Of a stretch of 64,000 nucleotides of DNA, positions 42,876 through 52,500 are shown in pieces. The notes beneath the pieces were generated by a model. The model ran no database searches. It was not told where the DNA came from and was given only the letters and a program-made list of their open reading frames with translations. Numbering within the stretch: position 1 is the stretch's first letter; every line of letters begins with the position of its first letter. This stretch comes from a virus. The translations under genes and the position numbers were made by a program. Location: positions 81,972 through 145,971 of IMG/VR virus record IMGVR_UViG_3300020437_000003, one strand, 5' to 3'.

Positions 42876-43500
42876 TAGAATATTGGATAGGATTGCAGGT
42901 GGTAAAAAGGTTAGTGACAAAGAAAAGAAACTTTTAGAAAGTGAACTTGAAAAACTACTTGCTTCTCCTCCGCAACCGGACTTGCGAGTGATAGGTTTGT
43001 TCTCTGATGTTTCAGACGACAAAATAGCTGAGTTGATACACGCGCTGATATATCTCGACGAGATTAACAGAATCACTGACGAAAATAGACCAGTAGAATT
43101 TTATATCTCAACGTATGGTGGCTCCGCTGATGATATGTTTGGGATGTATGATATAATGCGTGTAATAAGAGAGCGCACCCCAATTCAAACTATTGGTTTG
43201 GGCAAGGTTATGTCAGCAGGCGTCTTGTTATTAGCTGCCGGCACCAAAGGAAAGCGTTGTATTGGTAAAAACTGTAGAGTAATGGTTCACTCTGTTATTG
43301 GTGGTAGCCATGGCCCACTTCACAATCTTATAAATGAAATGGATGCCATCGAGCAGATACAAAAAATGTACAGTGACGCCCTCATAGCAGAGACCAACTT
43401 GACAAAGAAAGATTTAAAGAAGCTTCTGGAGAAGAAAGTAAATGTCTATTTATCTGCAGAAGAAGCGGTAGAACTAGGGATCGCAGACATTATTGTATAA
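42868..43500 (+). CDS. Second ClpP-like protease, Asn in place of catalytic Asp
   Basis: The 210-residue product has the ClpP signature: ISTYGGSADDMFGMYD (80-95), GKVMSAGV with Ser116, VMVHSV with His141, and YLSAEEAVELGIAD near the C-terminus. Where E. coli ClpP has the third residue Asp171, this protein has Asn192. It may have altered or weak activity. It is only distantly similar to the ClpP-like protein at 33204. It could pair with that protein or process virion proteins. Confidence 0.85.
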   Translation: MINRILDRIAGGKKVSDKEKKLLESELEKLLASPPQPDLRVIGLFSDVSDDKIAELIHALIYLDEINRITDENRPVEFYISTYGGSADDMFGMYDIMRVIRERTPIQTIGLGKVMSAGVLLLAAGTKGKRCIGKNCRVMVHSVIGGSHGPLHNLINEMDAIEQIQKMYSDALIAETNLTKKDLKKLLEKKVNVYLSAEEAVELGIADIIV

Positions 43501-43510
43501 GGAGTATGAA

Positions 43511-45187
43511 GTGTCAAATTATTTAAAAGATATGTTTATCGAGGTTCGAGAAAACACAAAAGAAGCCTCACCATTAAATGAATTGGAACAGATCATTGAT
43601 AGTGTTACCAAAGTGATTTACGATAAAGCTATTGTGTCCGAAAAGAAATCACGAGATTTAACGTTTAAACTTTCTATGATCCCTGAAATCGAAGTTTCAG
43701 AATTAGGCTGGTCTGATGTACGCACTCCCGATGGTGGAGGCGCGCCAGTTAAGGGTCGCGAACGTCAGCTTCTTGAGAGTTATTTAGAGAACATACTTGG
43801 TGCAGATTCTGTCCGCGGACTTAATTCGTTGCCTGAACAACTTAGTAAACTATCAAATTTTTATAACAATCCCGAACAATATCTTCAATCTGCGAAAACA
43901 AGATCTGCTAAGGTCCAACAGGCTGTATCAATGCTTGTTTTCTATAAAACGCTGACAAAAATCATTGCTAATTTCAACGCATCATCAGCCGGTTTCAGTT
44001 TTGAATCTTTCCTAGCAACACTATTAGATGGTGTTCAGGTGCCTGCCAATACGGGAACAATTGCAGATTTCTATGCTGGCGGTACAGATGGTGAGCCTAT
44101 CAGTCTTAAACTTTATAATGAAAAGAGCGTAGAGGTTGGAGGTAGTTTTGTTGATCTTGTCGGCGATTTATTAAACGATTCTAAAGACAATAGAATGACA
44201 TATCTTGTCGTTATGAAAAATCTTAAAGGAGAAGCGGAAAACTTAACAGGAAACCTAACTTTCTATCAGTTTGATTTCACTCTTGATAACATTATGGATA
44301 TTATTGGTGAATCGAAACCAGCATCCGCAGCATGTATTATCCTGCCACTTGAGGGCAACGAACTATCTGATGTTGAGGCACCTGAGCGGATTAGGGTAAC
44401 GACAGATATGGTTCAAGAGCTTTTTGTTCAAAACCTCAATGATTTAATTAATAATGATCAAATTGTTAATGCCATTGTTTCAAGTCCCTATTTCCAATAT
44501 GGTACTGATGAAATGTTTTCGATTGCAAGTTCATCCACCCCTGTTCGACGCTATGCTGACAAAAGAAAGAAATCCAATCGAGAGAATATGGAGCAAGTTC
44601 TCAGAGGTATTCCAGCGCTTGAGAACGCACAGGAGTTGGGGCAGGTTGTGTTAGCTATCTATTCTGCGCTAGACAAAGCTTCAGAACAAGTTGGAGAACT
44701 TCGCGCTGGACGAAAGGAAAAAATTGCACAAATCCTTCCATCTTTGTCAAGTTATCGTGTAACAAAAGGCAGCAAAGGTAAGGAAAGGTCCGCAGAGGCT
44801 GCAAACATTAATGCGGCCGCCGAGAGAAGTATTGAATATTATAATGGTATTAAAGGCAATAAAGAAGCTCAAAAGCAAGCATTGTTAAAATCAAATGGCT
44901 ATTTGAATGAAATGCAGTTTTCTCTTAACAGGTCAGAAGTATTGAATCTAGCTAAGCCTATGGCAACCCTTGAAGTTGGTGCTGCAGCAATTCAACAAAT
45001 GTTAGCTCAAACTACATCTTTACTTAATTCTGAAGTATTTGCTATCTTTGAGTCTCTTAGGGAGCTTTCTGATAACTTGAACGGGTTCTTTGCTAGTGGT
45101 TTAGCAGATACGGAAAAAGCAACTAGCGCGATTGGTGACGCACAAAATATCGAAACAAAGACAGAAAAAGTTAGAGACACCCAATAA
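43511..45187 (+). CDS. Conserved phage protein of unknown function
   Basis: I choose the GTG at 43511 (MSNYLKDMF), behind AAGGAG, giving 558 residues. A central segment (FESFLATLLDGVQVP then GTIADFYAGG and ISLKLYNEKSVEVGGSF, about 160-215) has Asp and Lys in an arrangement loosely like a PD-(D/E)xK fold, but the motif is not convincing. The C-terminal third is Ala/Gln/Asn-rich and helical. A promoter for GroEL follows. A virion role is as likely as an enzymatic one. Confidence 0.55.
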   Translation: MSNYLKDMFIEVRENTKEASPLNELEQIIDSVTKVIYDKAIVSEKKSRDLTFKLSMIPEIEVSELGWSDVRTPDGGGAPVKGRERQLLESYLENILGADSVRGLNSLPEQLSKLSNFYNNPEQYLQSAKTRSAKVQQAVSMLVFYKTLTKIIANFNASSAGFSFESFLATLLDGVQVPANTGTIADFYAGGTDGEPISLKLYNEKSVEVGGSFVDLVGDLLNDSKDNRMTYLVVMKNLKGEAENLTGNLTFYQFDFTLDNIMDIIGESKPASAACIILPLEGNELSDVEAPERIRVTTDMVQELFVQNLNDLINNDQIVNAIVSSPYFQYGTDEMFSIASSSTPVRRYADKRKKSNRENMEQVLRGIPALENAQELGQVVLAIYSALDKASEQVGELRAGRKEKIAQILPSLSSYRVTKGSKGKERSAEAANINAAAERSIEYYNGIKGNKEAQKQALLKSNGYLNEMQFSLNRSEVLNLAKPMATLEVGAAAIQQMLAQTTSLLNSEVFAIFESLRELSDNLNGFFASGLADTEKATSAIGDAQNIETKTEKVRDTQ

Positions 45188-45192
45188 ATAAA

Positions 45193-45221
45193 TTGACATT
45201 TTTCTTTTAATGATATATAAT
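45193..45221 (+). promoter_or_regulatory. Strong sigma-70-like promoter for groEL
   Basis: TTGACA (45193-45198), 17 bp, TATAAT (45216-45221), both perfect consensus, 24 bases before the groEL ATG. Confidence 0.88.
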
Positions 45222-45244
45222 ATTTACACAACTGAGAGGTATTA

Positions 45245-46831
45245 ATGAGTCGAGCATATGACGACAATCAATCATTACAACAAAAGATTATAACAGGAGC
45301 CAATGTTCTAGCAGACAACGTTGCCTCTACACTCGGCCCTCGCGGCCGAAATGTTCTGCTACAAGAAAAAGGCAAGAATCCATTTATTACCAAGGACGGT
45401 GTTACTGTTGCCGCGTTTGTTTCTCTTGATGATCCATTTGAAAACGCTGGTGCTCAAATCATTCGACAAGCAGCTATTGAAACTAACAACGGTGCTGGAG
45501 ATGGCACCACTACATCAACCGTGTTGGCTCGCTCTATTTTAACAGAAGCACAGAAATTTATTGCGTCTGGGGTTTCACCAATTGAGCTACAACGCGGCAT
45601 TGAGGCCTCTGTTAAACAAGTTGTCTTAAATCTGAAAGATATGGCGATACCGATTAATAGTCTTGAAGATGTTGAGCACATTGCCACTATATCGGCCAAC
45701 AATGATGCGTCCATTGGAAAACTCATTGCAATGGCTTTTGACCGGGTTGGCCATGATGGCTCAATTACAATTGAGGAATCAAATTCTATTGACACCTCCC
45801 TCGATATCACAGAGGGCTTTAGTTTTAATTCTGGGTATTGTGCCTCTGCTTTTGTTACAGATGATCGCAGGGCTGTAATGCATCACGATGATCCTATGAT
45901 ATTGGTAACCGATTATCGAATTACTTCGGTTGATCAAATCCTGCCTGTGCTTGAGACTGCAGCGCGCGAAGGTCGCCCATTGATTATTGTTTCTGAAGAC
46001 ATTGAAGGCCAAGCATTAGCAGCGTTAATTATGAATGCTATGCGAGGTACGATGAAGGTAGCTGCCATCAAAGCCCCCGGATACGGAGAGGAGCGTAGAA
46101 ACACATTGTCTGATTTGGCATTATCTGTAGGTGCAACATTTGTATCAAAGGAGAGCGGCAAGAAATTGCAAGATACCAAGATGATTGATTTTGGGACTTC
46201 TAAATTTGTTGAGTCAAGTAAAAATAGTACTATCTTTGTTGGTGGCAATGCCAATGTTGAAGTTATCGAAAGTAAAATTGACTCGTTAAAAGCAATTATG
46301 GAAGATACCGACTCTCTTGACGCTTGCAGAATGATACAAAATAGAATTACACGACTTGCATCCGGCGTAGCTGTCATCCGTGTTGGTGGAGCAACAGAAG
46401 TTGAAATGACCGAGAAAAAGCACAGGATTGAGGATGCACTAGAGGCTGTAAAAGCCGCACAAGATGAGGGTGTAGTGCCCGGTGGCGGGACAGCGTTATT
46501 ACGTGCTTGTCAAAAGATGGTTATTGCCACTGAAGATGGCCACCATGAGCAGATTAATGGCGCTGTCATTGTTAAGAATGCCTGTTATGCACCCATTAGA
46601 CAGATGGCTGAAAACGCTGGCTTGTCTCCTGACATTATTGTACAAGAAGTTTTGGATTCTGATACTAATATGGGCTGGAACTTTAGGAGTAACCAACTAA
46701 CAGATTTAACAAGTGATGGTGTCATTGATCCCGTGAAGGTTACACGTACTGCCCTGCAAAATGCCGCTAGTTGCGCCGGAACACTGATAACAACAAACTA
46801 CGGAATTGTTCAAACTGGGGCCGATGTATGA
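45245..46831 (+). CDS. groEL: GroEL-type chaperonin
   Basis: This ATP-driven folding chamber subunit is 528 residues, against 548 in E. coli. It has ASTLGPRGRNVLLQ (near 27-40), the ATP-binding GDGTTTSTV, the apical YGEERR, and the ATPase Asp in the segment EDALEAVKAA before EGVVPGGGTALL. The C-terminal Gly-Gly-Met repeat of bacterial GroEL is absent. Phage-encoded GroEL is uncommon. With the phage GroES-like protein it could replace or modify the host system for capsid folding. It has its own strong promoter. Confidence 0.96.
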   Translation: MSRAYDDNQSLQQKIITGANVLADNVASTLGPRGRNVLLQEKGKNPFITKDGVTVAAFVSLDDPFENAGAQIIRQAAIETNNGAGDGTTTSTVLARSILTEAQKFIASGVSPIELQRGIEASVKQVVLNLKDMAIPINSLEDVEHIATISANNDASIGKLIAMAFDRVGHDGSITIEESNSIDTSLDITEGFSFNSGYCASAFVTDDRRAVMHHDDPMILVTDYRITSVDQILPVLETAAREGRPLIIVSEDIEGQALAALIMNAMRGTMKVAAIKAPGYGEERRNTLSDLALSVGATFVSKESGKKLQDTKMIDFGTSKFVESSKNSTIFVGGNANVEVIESKIDSLKAIMEDTDSLDACRMIQNRITRLASGVAVIRVGGATEVEMTEKKHRIEDALEAVKAAQDEGVVPGGGTALLRACQKMVIATEDGHHEQINGAVIVKNACYAPIRQMAENAGLSPDIIVQEVLDSDTNMGWNFRSNQLTDLTSDGVIDPVKVTRTALQNAASCAGTLITTNYGIVQTGADV

Positions 46832-47037
46832 ATCAAGGAGATTTAATTCATATTCCGCAGGGCGTACAATTGTGGTCAGATGCCGGTAGTGGTATGAGAC
46901 ATCGAACAACTGATAGACCCATCGTTGGTGTTTATTTGGGAGGCACTAACACTGTTTATCTTGTTTATGCTAATGGTGCAGAATGGAATTTAAAAAGAAG
47001 GGATGTATATCCAATGGAGAATGAATATGTTAGTTAA
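46828..47037 (+). CDS. Short SH3-like protein
   Basis: Start at ATG 46828, overlapping the groEL stop by four bases. The 69-residue product begins MNQGDLIHIPQG and has short beta strands with VGVYLGGTNTVYLVY and WNLKRRDVYPM. The layout resembles the KVGDL family of small proteins clustered at the end of this window, and I group it with them tentatively. Confidence 0.5.
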   Translation: MNQGDLIHIPQGVQLWSDAGSGMRHRTTDRPIVGVYLGGTNTVYLVYANGAEWNLKRRDVYPMENEYVS

Positions 47038-47320
47038 GCTGACAGAGGTTTGTCAAAGAAATACTCTTACCTCTTCAAAACAAGAGTATTCCCTGCGTGA
47101 TATTTTTGTCAACCCTGAGCACGTAGTAATGATACGTGAAGACTCACGCCTTGGACAATTAAACGAAAGTAATTCGTTGTTACCCGGTATGGATAGTAAT
47201 CACCAGTTTACCAAGCTGACCATTAATCGTGGTCAAACTGGCACTGAAATTATTGTAGTTGGCTCACCGCAATTAGTAGAAGAAAAATTACAACAAACAA
47301 AAACAATTTTGAGAGGTTAA
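47027..47320 (+). CDS. Conserved small phage protein
   Basis: I choose the ATG at 47027 for its seven-base spacing from GGAG; another ATG lies at 47021. The 97-residue product is MLVKLTEVCQRN, then SLRDIFVNPEHVVMIRED and LTINRGQTGTEIIVVG. The pattern (strand, conserved NPEHVV, strand, GTEI-VVG) loosely resembles FlbD-type small proteins, which is not enough to assign a role. Confidence 0.5.
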   Translation: MLVKLTEVCQRNTLTSSKQEYSLRDIFVNPEHVVMIREDSRLGQLNESNSLLPGMDSNHQFTKLTINRGQTGTEIIVVGSPQLVEEKLQQTKTILRG

Positions 47321-47321
47321 A

Positions 47322-47720
47322 GTGTCACAAAGAGTAAATATACAATTTTCAATTGATTTAGATGAGTTACCTAGTGAGGTTGAAAGGCTGGTTGAAAAGT
47401 TTGGCGCTGAAAACGAAGTCACTGGTGAATTATACAATGAACTTGTCGCAGATGTCATTTCTGTCGAGGGCATAAAACAGATTAATGAACTGAGACTTTC
47501 TCTCTCTCGTGCCGATCATATCCTTGATGACATAACCAAGATCGTGACGGGCTATATTAGGATGAATGTTGAGGAGCCTCGACAGGCTGTGCAACAAGAA
47601 CCTGAGCACCAAGTTAATCCATTCGCCCCGAATGCGGATACGTTTAATAATATTGAGCAAAAGCTTAAAGCATTTTCTGAGAGAATGAGCGATGAACAAT
47701 CCTCTGAAGTCTCCGATTAG
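47322..47720 (+). CDS. Helical hypothetical protein
   Basis: The start is a GTG after GAGAGGT. The 132-residue product is strongly acidic and helical (DLDELPSEVERLVEKFG, LSRADHILDDITKIV), with a Gln/Pro linker near 90-105. It could act as an adaptor, but no motif supports this. It overlaps the next gene by 29 bases. Confidence 0.55.
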   Translation: MSQRVNIQFSIDLDELPSEVERLVEKFGAENEVTGELYNELVADVISVEGIKQINELRLSLSRADHILDDITKIVTGYIRMNVEEPRQAVQQEPEHQVNPFAPNADTFNNIEQKLKAFSERMSDEQSSEVSD

Positions 47721-48456
47721 TGATAGTAAATCGCTCTCAACACTAAAAAAAATAATACCTGTTGGCTCAGTCGTGCATTCTTTCCTATTGTATGATGGGA
47801 ATATAGAGTCCCAGTTGGCTGGAGACAAAAGATTTGTCGTTGCTCACACCAATAAATACGTGAACTACGAGTTTTGGGAGTGCCTACAGCACGATGCTAA
47901 CAGACTGTCAGAGATTGTAAAACATTTCTGCCCCATAGAAAGTGAAAATATTTTTGATGTGTTGCAGAAAGAGTGGCCAAAATATCATGATCCATTTATT
48001 AGATCTGCTATGTTTTATTTATTGAACCATAGTTCTGACTTGGGGTACGTATCTTCTGGTAAGCTATTAGATAATGTGGACTTTAGCAGAAAACTGATTA
48101 AGCTTAAATCATATCAAAATGAAAATTTACATGTTGTATTTGACAAAGATGATAATTTTATTAATTCCATAAACAAGATTCAAAATAGATGTGACTATGT
48201 TTTTTTGCCGGTCAGAAATTTTTCATTCAATTTTTTAGAAGATGGTAAAAATCTTGGTTTTGAGCAGACCAGAGTAATACATAAAGATTTAAAAAAATTT
48301 ATTGACAACACGGACAAAAAGGTTATTATATTATACAATTACTCCAAACAAGCGCTAAACTTGTACAAAGATTATAATGTCAAAATTATTGACAAATGGG
48401 GTAGAAATACAGAGGCAACAAAGTTTGCTGAGGAGGTTCTGATTGCCAACTTTTAA
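47692..48456 (+). CDS. Degenerate D12-class DNA adenine methyltransferase-like protein
   Basis: The 254-residue product follows the layout of Dam/D12 methyltransferases: an N-terminal FVVAHTNKYVNYEFW region in place of NDiN-L, AMFYLLNHSSDLGY (about 103-116) like the FLNRTGFNGLYR block, and a C-terminal GRNTEATKFAEEVLIANF like the EVLI-NY ending. The catalytic DPPY is absent; the equivalent position reads YVFLPVRNF. It may bind DNA without methylating it. The call depends on block order and needs a profile search. Confidence 0.4.
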   Translation: MNNPLKSPISDSKSLSTLKKIIPVGSVVHSFLLYDGNIESQLAGDKRFVVAHTNKYVNYEFWECLQHDANRLSEIVKHFCPIESENIFDVLQKEWPKYHDPFIRSAMFYLLNHSSDLGYVSSGKLLDNVDFSRKLIKLKSYQNENLHVVFDKDDNFINSINKIQNRCDYVFLPVRNFSFNFLEDGKNLGFEQTRVIHKDLKKFIDNTDKKVIILYNYSKQALNLYKDYNVKIIDKWGRNTEATKFAEEVLIANF

Positions 48457-48793
48457 TATTTTATTTGCGTGTTTCCTATTTGCACTTGGCCAAACACTTG
48501 GCTGGTTTCAGCTAAACTCGCAATTCGTGTGGGACTGGTGGAAAGACAAGCCACTTTTAGCCGCAGTATTATTTTCTGTACCGACAGGTATCTGTTTTTG
48601 GTACGGTATCAAGCTTTGTTATGAAGAGTGGGGTGAAGTCTGGGGTCCTAGATTTTTGATTTTTTGTATGTCTTACCTCACATTTCCTATATTGACTTGG
48701 TATTACCTAAATGAAAGTATGTTCACATTAAAAACTATGGTGTGCGTATTACTTTCCGCACTTATTGTGGCAGTGCAATTATTTTGGAGATGA
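48443..48793 (+). CDS. Four-helix membrane protein
   Basis: The start is a TTG at 48443 behind GAGGAGG. The 116-residue product has hydrophobic segments at about 5-22, 38-56, 70-88 and 97-115, with charged loops (WDWWKDKP, CYEEWGEVWG). This resembles small transporter- or holin-like membrane proteins. A holin role is possible, but the gene is far from the endolysin. Confidence 0.55.
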   Translation: MPTFNILFACFLFALGQTLGWFQLNSQFVWDWWKDKPLLAAVLFSVPTGICFWYGIKLCYEEWGEVWGPRFLIFCMSYLTFPILTWYYLNESMFTLKTMVCVLLSALIVAVQLFWR

Positions 48794-48796
48794 GAT

Positions 48797-49555
48797 ATGG
48801 GTAGTATTTATTTGTTTGACGTTGACGGAACTTTAACACCTGCTAAGTCGAAGATAGACGATAAATTTAAAAAAACATTTTTGCATTGGATGGATGACAA
48901 AGAGGTTTATATCGTATCCGGTGGTTCATTTGTAAGGCTAATTGATCAACTTGGCACTGATATTATTAACTCTACTCAGGGTGTATTCGCTTGTATGGGT
49001 AATGTTTTTTATCAGAGACGTGAACAAATTAATAATTCAGGTATGCACGAATGGGATATTGTCTATGAAAATAAATTTATTGCACCTAAAAACCTTTATA
49101 GATCATTGAATTCTTACGTCGCAAAGTCCAATTATCACACAAAGACAGGGAAACATCATGATTTGAGAACTGGTATGATTAACTTTTCAATTGTTGGCAG
49201 AAACGCTACCAAAAAGCAGCGAATGGATTACGAAAAGTACGATATTGAAAATAAAGAAAGGGCCAGAATAGTTAACAAACTTCGTAAAAAGTATCCTGAA
49301 CTTGACTTTGTTATTGGTGGTGCCGTCTCAATGGATATTTTTAATAAGGGCAATGATAAGTCACAGGTTATTCCACGTTTTTTTGTTGAGGCTTTGGAAT
49401 ACAATCAGATTCACTTTGTAGGCGATAGAATTCCTTTCCCAGGTAATGACCACTCCTTGGCTGAGGTATTGCGTCAGCATCGAAATGGCGCCGCTTATGA
49501 GGTAGAAACCTGGGAAGATACAGCAGAACTATTAAAGACAGAGCCTTTTTCGTAG
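48797..49555 (+). CDS. Phosphomannomutase-like HAD protein
   Basis: The 252-residue product is of the eukaryotic-type phosphomannomutase (PMM2) branch: DVDGTLTP (8-15) with the two catalytic Asp, VSGGSFVRLIDQLG, the family hallmark RTGMINFSIVGRN near 125-137, and FVIGGAVSMDIF then HFVGDRIPFPGND at the end. It would convert mannose-6-phosphate to mannose-1-phosphate for surface-sugar or glycan synthesis. It is rare in phages. It follows the membrane-protein gene by three bases. Confidence 0.85.
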   Translation: MGSIYLFDVDGTLTPAKSKIDDKFKKTFLHWMDDKEVYIVSGGSFVRLIDQLGTDIINSTQGVFACMGNVFYQRREQINNSGMHEWDIVYENKFIAPKNLYRSLNSYVAKSNYHTKTGKHHDLRTGMINFSIVGRNATKKQRMDYEKYDIENKERARIVNKLRKKYPELDFVIGGAVSMDIFNKGNDKSQVIPRFFVEALEYNQIHFVGDRIPFPGNDHSLAEVLRQHRNGAAYEVETWEDTAELLKTEPFS

Positions 49556-49570
49556 ATACTGTCAAAAACA

Positions 49571-49578
49571 ACTATTTA
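49571..49578 (+). promoter_or_regulatory. ACTATTTA motif upstream of giant protein gene
   Basis: The octamer lies in the 43-base gap before the 1165-residue protein gene, 21 bases from its ATG, with TTGGAG as ribosome binding site between them. Confidence 0.45.
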
Positions 49579-49598
49579 TATTGTTGGAGTTAAAATAA

Positions 49599-52500
49599 AT
49601 GGATATTTCTACAGGCAATTGGTTTGAGTATCTTCGCGAAGAAGTATTGACGGAGGGCATACGAGACATCGGTTTGCCTGAGTTTGTTATTGATCGGATT
49701 GAAGAGGCAATGCCAAATGCATCCGAGAAAGCAAAGATGTACATTGGCAACAACTGGAAGAAATCAGTTGGCTCTATGCGAGGCGCCTTTACACCAAACA
49801 ATTTAAAGTATGTATTGGTCACCAAGTTGATCGATGATTATGGCGATTATGTTCAGTTAGAAGATCCTACAAAAAGAATGGCTGACCCTGTGGCGAGAAC
49901 GGTAGAGCCGTTTGATATAAACAAGGGCACTAATGCTCCGCGAGTGGCATACGATGACGAGAGAATCAAGCAATCTGAACAAGTTAGTTTTGTCCTTATC
50001 AATCTCCGTAATGCAGTCGGTAAGCCAATGGGAACTTGGCGGAAAGCATTTATGAAGGGCATCAAGGCACTAAGCAAAGCAGGCATCCCAAGCGAAAAAG
50101 TCGAGAGCACAAAAGAATACCTTGCCAACTTCTACCAAGATAACTTTGATATGTGGTGGAATCGATACGATCAATTGATCGCATTTCTTAATGATGACCC
50201 GACCAATTATGAACTCATCAAAGATCAGGACAGCCTCCGCGAAGCAAACGCTTACGCACAGCAATACTTCCTAGATAGAGAAAACCCTGAGCAAGTTTTA
50301 CACGAGTTTGATGACGGCTCGTATTGGTATGACTTGCAGACATCCAACTGTTCAATAGAAGCAAGTCGTATGGGACACTGTGGCGATACACCAGAAGGTT
50401 CTTTGTATTCGCTTCGCAAGCAACAATCAAAAAGAAGAGACCCATCATCTTATGTGACAATCGCAGCCGGTGATAATGTTATCTACCAAATCAAAGGCAG
50501 AGAAAACTTGGCACCACCAGAGGAAACTTGGGATCACATTGTTTGGTTTGTTGAAAATATGGGCATAGAAGAGATCCGTGAAACTGGCCAACACTCGCAA
50601 GATGAAGAAGGTCTTCGAGAGATGGTGCAATATTTGGCTAGTCAGACCGGTGCCAGAACCACGGCAGGACCGGAAGCGACCGCCGAAGCAGCCGAAGAAT
50701 ACTGTCGGAATGTAGATGACAGATTCTACGATAACCGTGATGAACTTGAAAGAGCATCCATAGGTTATGATATACCAGAAACTTATGATGGCGGCGACAC
50801 CGTGTATGTGAATATGTCCGCAGATTATGAGTTTACAATTAATCTCGGTTGGCCCGGTGTTGAAAGCAGGGACGGAATGTTTAGACCAATGGCTGGACCT
50901 GATTCTGATGAGCCACTAGAACTTGAGGATATCCCCGGTGGTTCATATTCCGAACGATCCCGCTTCGCGTCTGAGATTGGGCTAGACGATATGGCTAATG
51001 AACTCCCCGGCGACCAAGCCGATTATGAATATGACGTAGTAATGCTTGTGGCAGCCCAGCCAGATGACGAAGACTTTGATCCAAGTTACCCAGCAACTGC
51101 ACACCTTCGTGTTCGATTAATGAATTATGAAACAACCTATGCTGACGAAGACGGCGAGGTCAGAGAGTATGATGACTGGGCTGACTCTATGCTTGAATTT
51201 GAAAGTGATGTCGCACCTGAGTCTATCGAAACTATCAGGCAAGCACTCGCCGCAGAAGATTACATCGAGAAGACAAGATATGATAGAGACAAGCAAGACT
51301 TAATTAACTTAACTGATCTTGACAAGTGGCATGTTAAAGATATGGGCGGCGGTCTTGAGTTTGATTGGCTCGCAGACGATAGACAGCCACTCCATTACTA
51401 CCCGCAAAAATTACCAACATCTACTTTTTTGTATGCTATGGGAACAGGAAATGTTGTTGGCGGAACATCAGACCCTATGCAAATCTTGATAGAGATATTT
51501 GGGTATGGTAAACGATACGGCTATGCAAATATGCAGGGCATTATGGATCCATCAATTGCGAATGCATTCGCCGCCAAACTTAACAATGCCGTCAGAGAAG
51601 CAATGGCAACAAAAGCAAAAGGACAACAAGATTTTGACTTTGGTCCAGATTATGTAAAACCTCAAGAGGCTGCTAAGTTGCTCGCAGATGACACTGACTT
51701 TGTGGTGTTGCCATCGGTTAAATACGATGTATCCAGCCCTGAAGAGTTTCCAACATTTAGAATCGCTTGGCTGTATCGTATGCGAGTTGGTCCGAAGTCA
51801 GGTGCTGATGAAGTGGGAGTCATTAAAGACATCGCTTCCTACTTGAACGAGAACCCACAACTGGTTGTCAAAGCAGCCAACGAGACAATCAAGTTTTATG
51901 TTGACGAGTTTATCAAGAAGCTTGAGCTAAGAAAAAGTCGAGTGACGAGTAATCAAGATGTGCAAGCCCTCATTAACAAATCGAAGTCTCAAATGCAAAT
52001 GGTGTTGGACCGAGCCCCGGGTGCATTCATCCCTTTATCGAATCGAATTGCGGAACTCATACGGGAGCGAGGACCGTTGATGTTGGATTGGTTTGAGAGC
52101 AACTATGCAAATATGAGTGAGTATGAAAGGTATGTATTGGTTACGAGATTCCTTGTTCCAATGGCTCGCGGAAACTTTAATATGTTCAGCACCGATATAA
52201 CTTCAATCGATGAAGATGGCAAGCCCAAGCGATTTGATTATCTTGTGAGAAAATTAGAACACAGAGCGACTGGTAAGCCTATGAGCGAATCAGTTGAGGA
52301 TCAGATTAACAGGATTGATAGGCTGCTGAATGAAAGAGATCCAAACTATGATTTAAGAATTTATTCAATTAGGGCTGATCTATCAATACAAAAAAATGTT
52401 GGTGGAGAAGTACAGCAAACACAAACAGAGATTAGAGGTATTGAAGGTGTTACCACTGTCAGGGCAATCGGGGATAGCCGAGATGTTGGTACAAGTCAAG

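Noticed and set aside
43650-44160. PD-(D/E)xK nuclease site in the 558-residue protein
   Set aside because: The Asp and LKLY spacing is suggestive, but no Glu/Asp-x-Lys triad is present.
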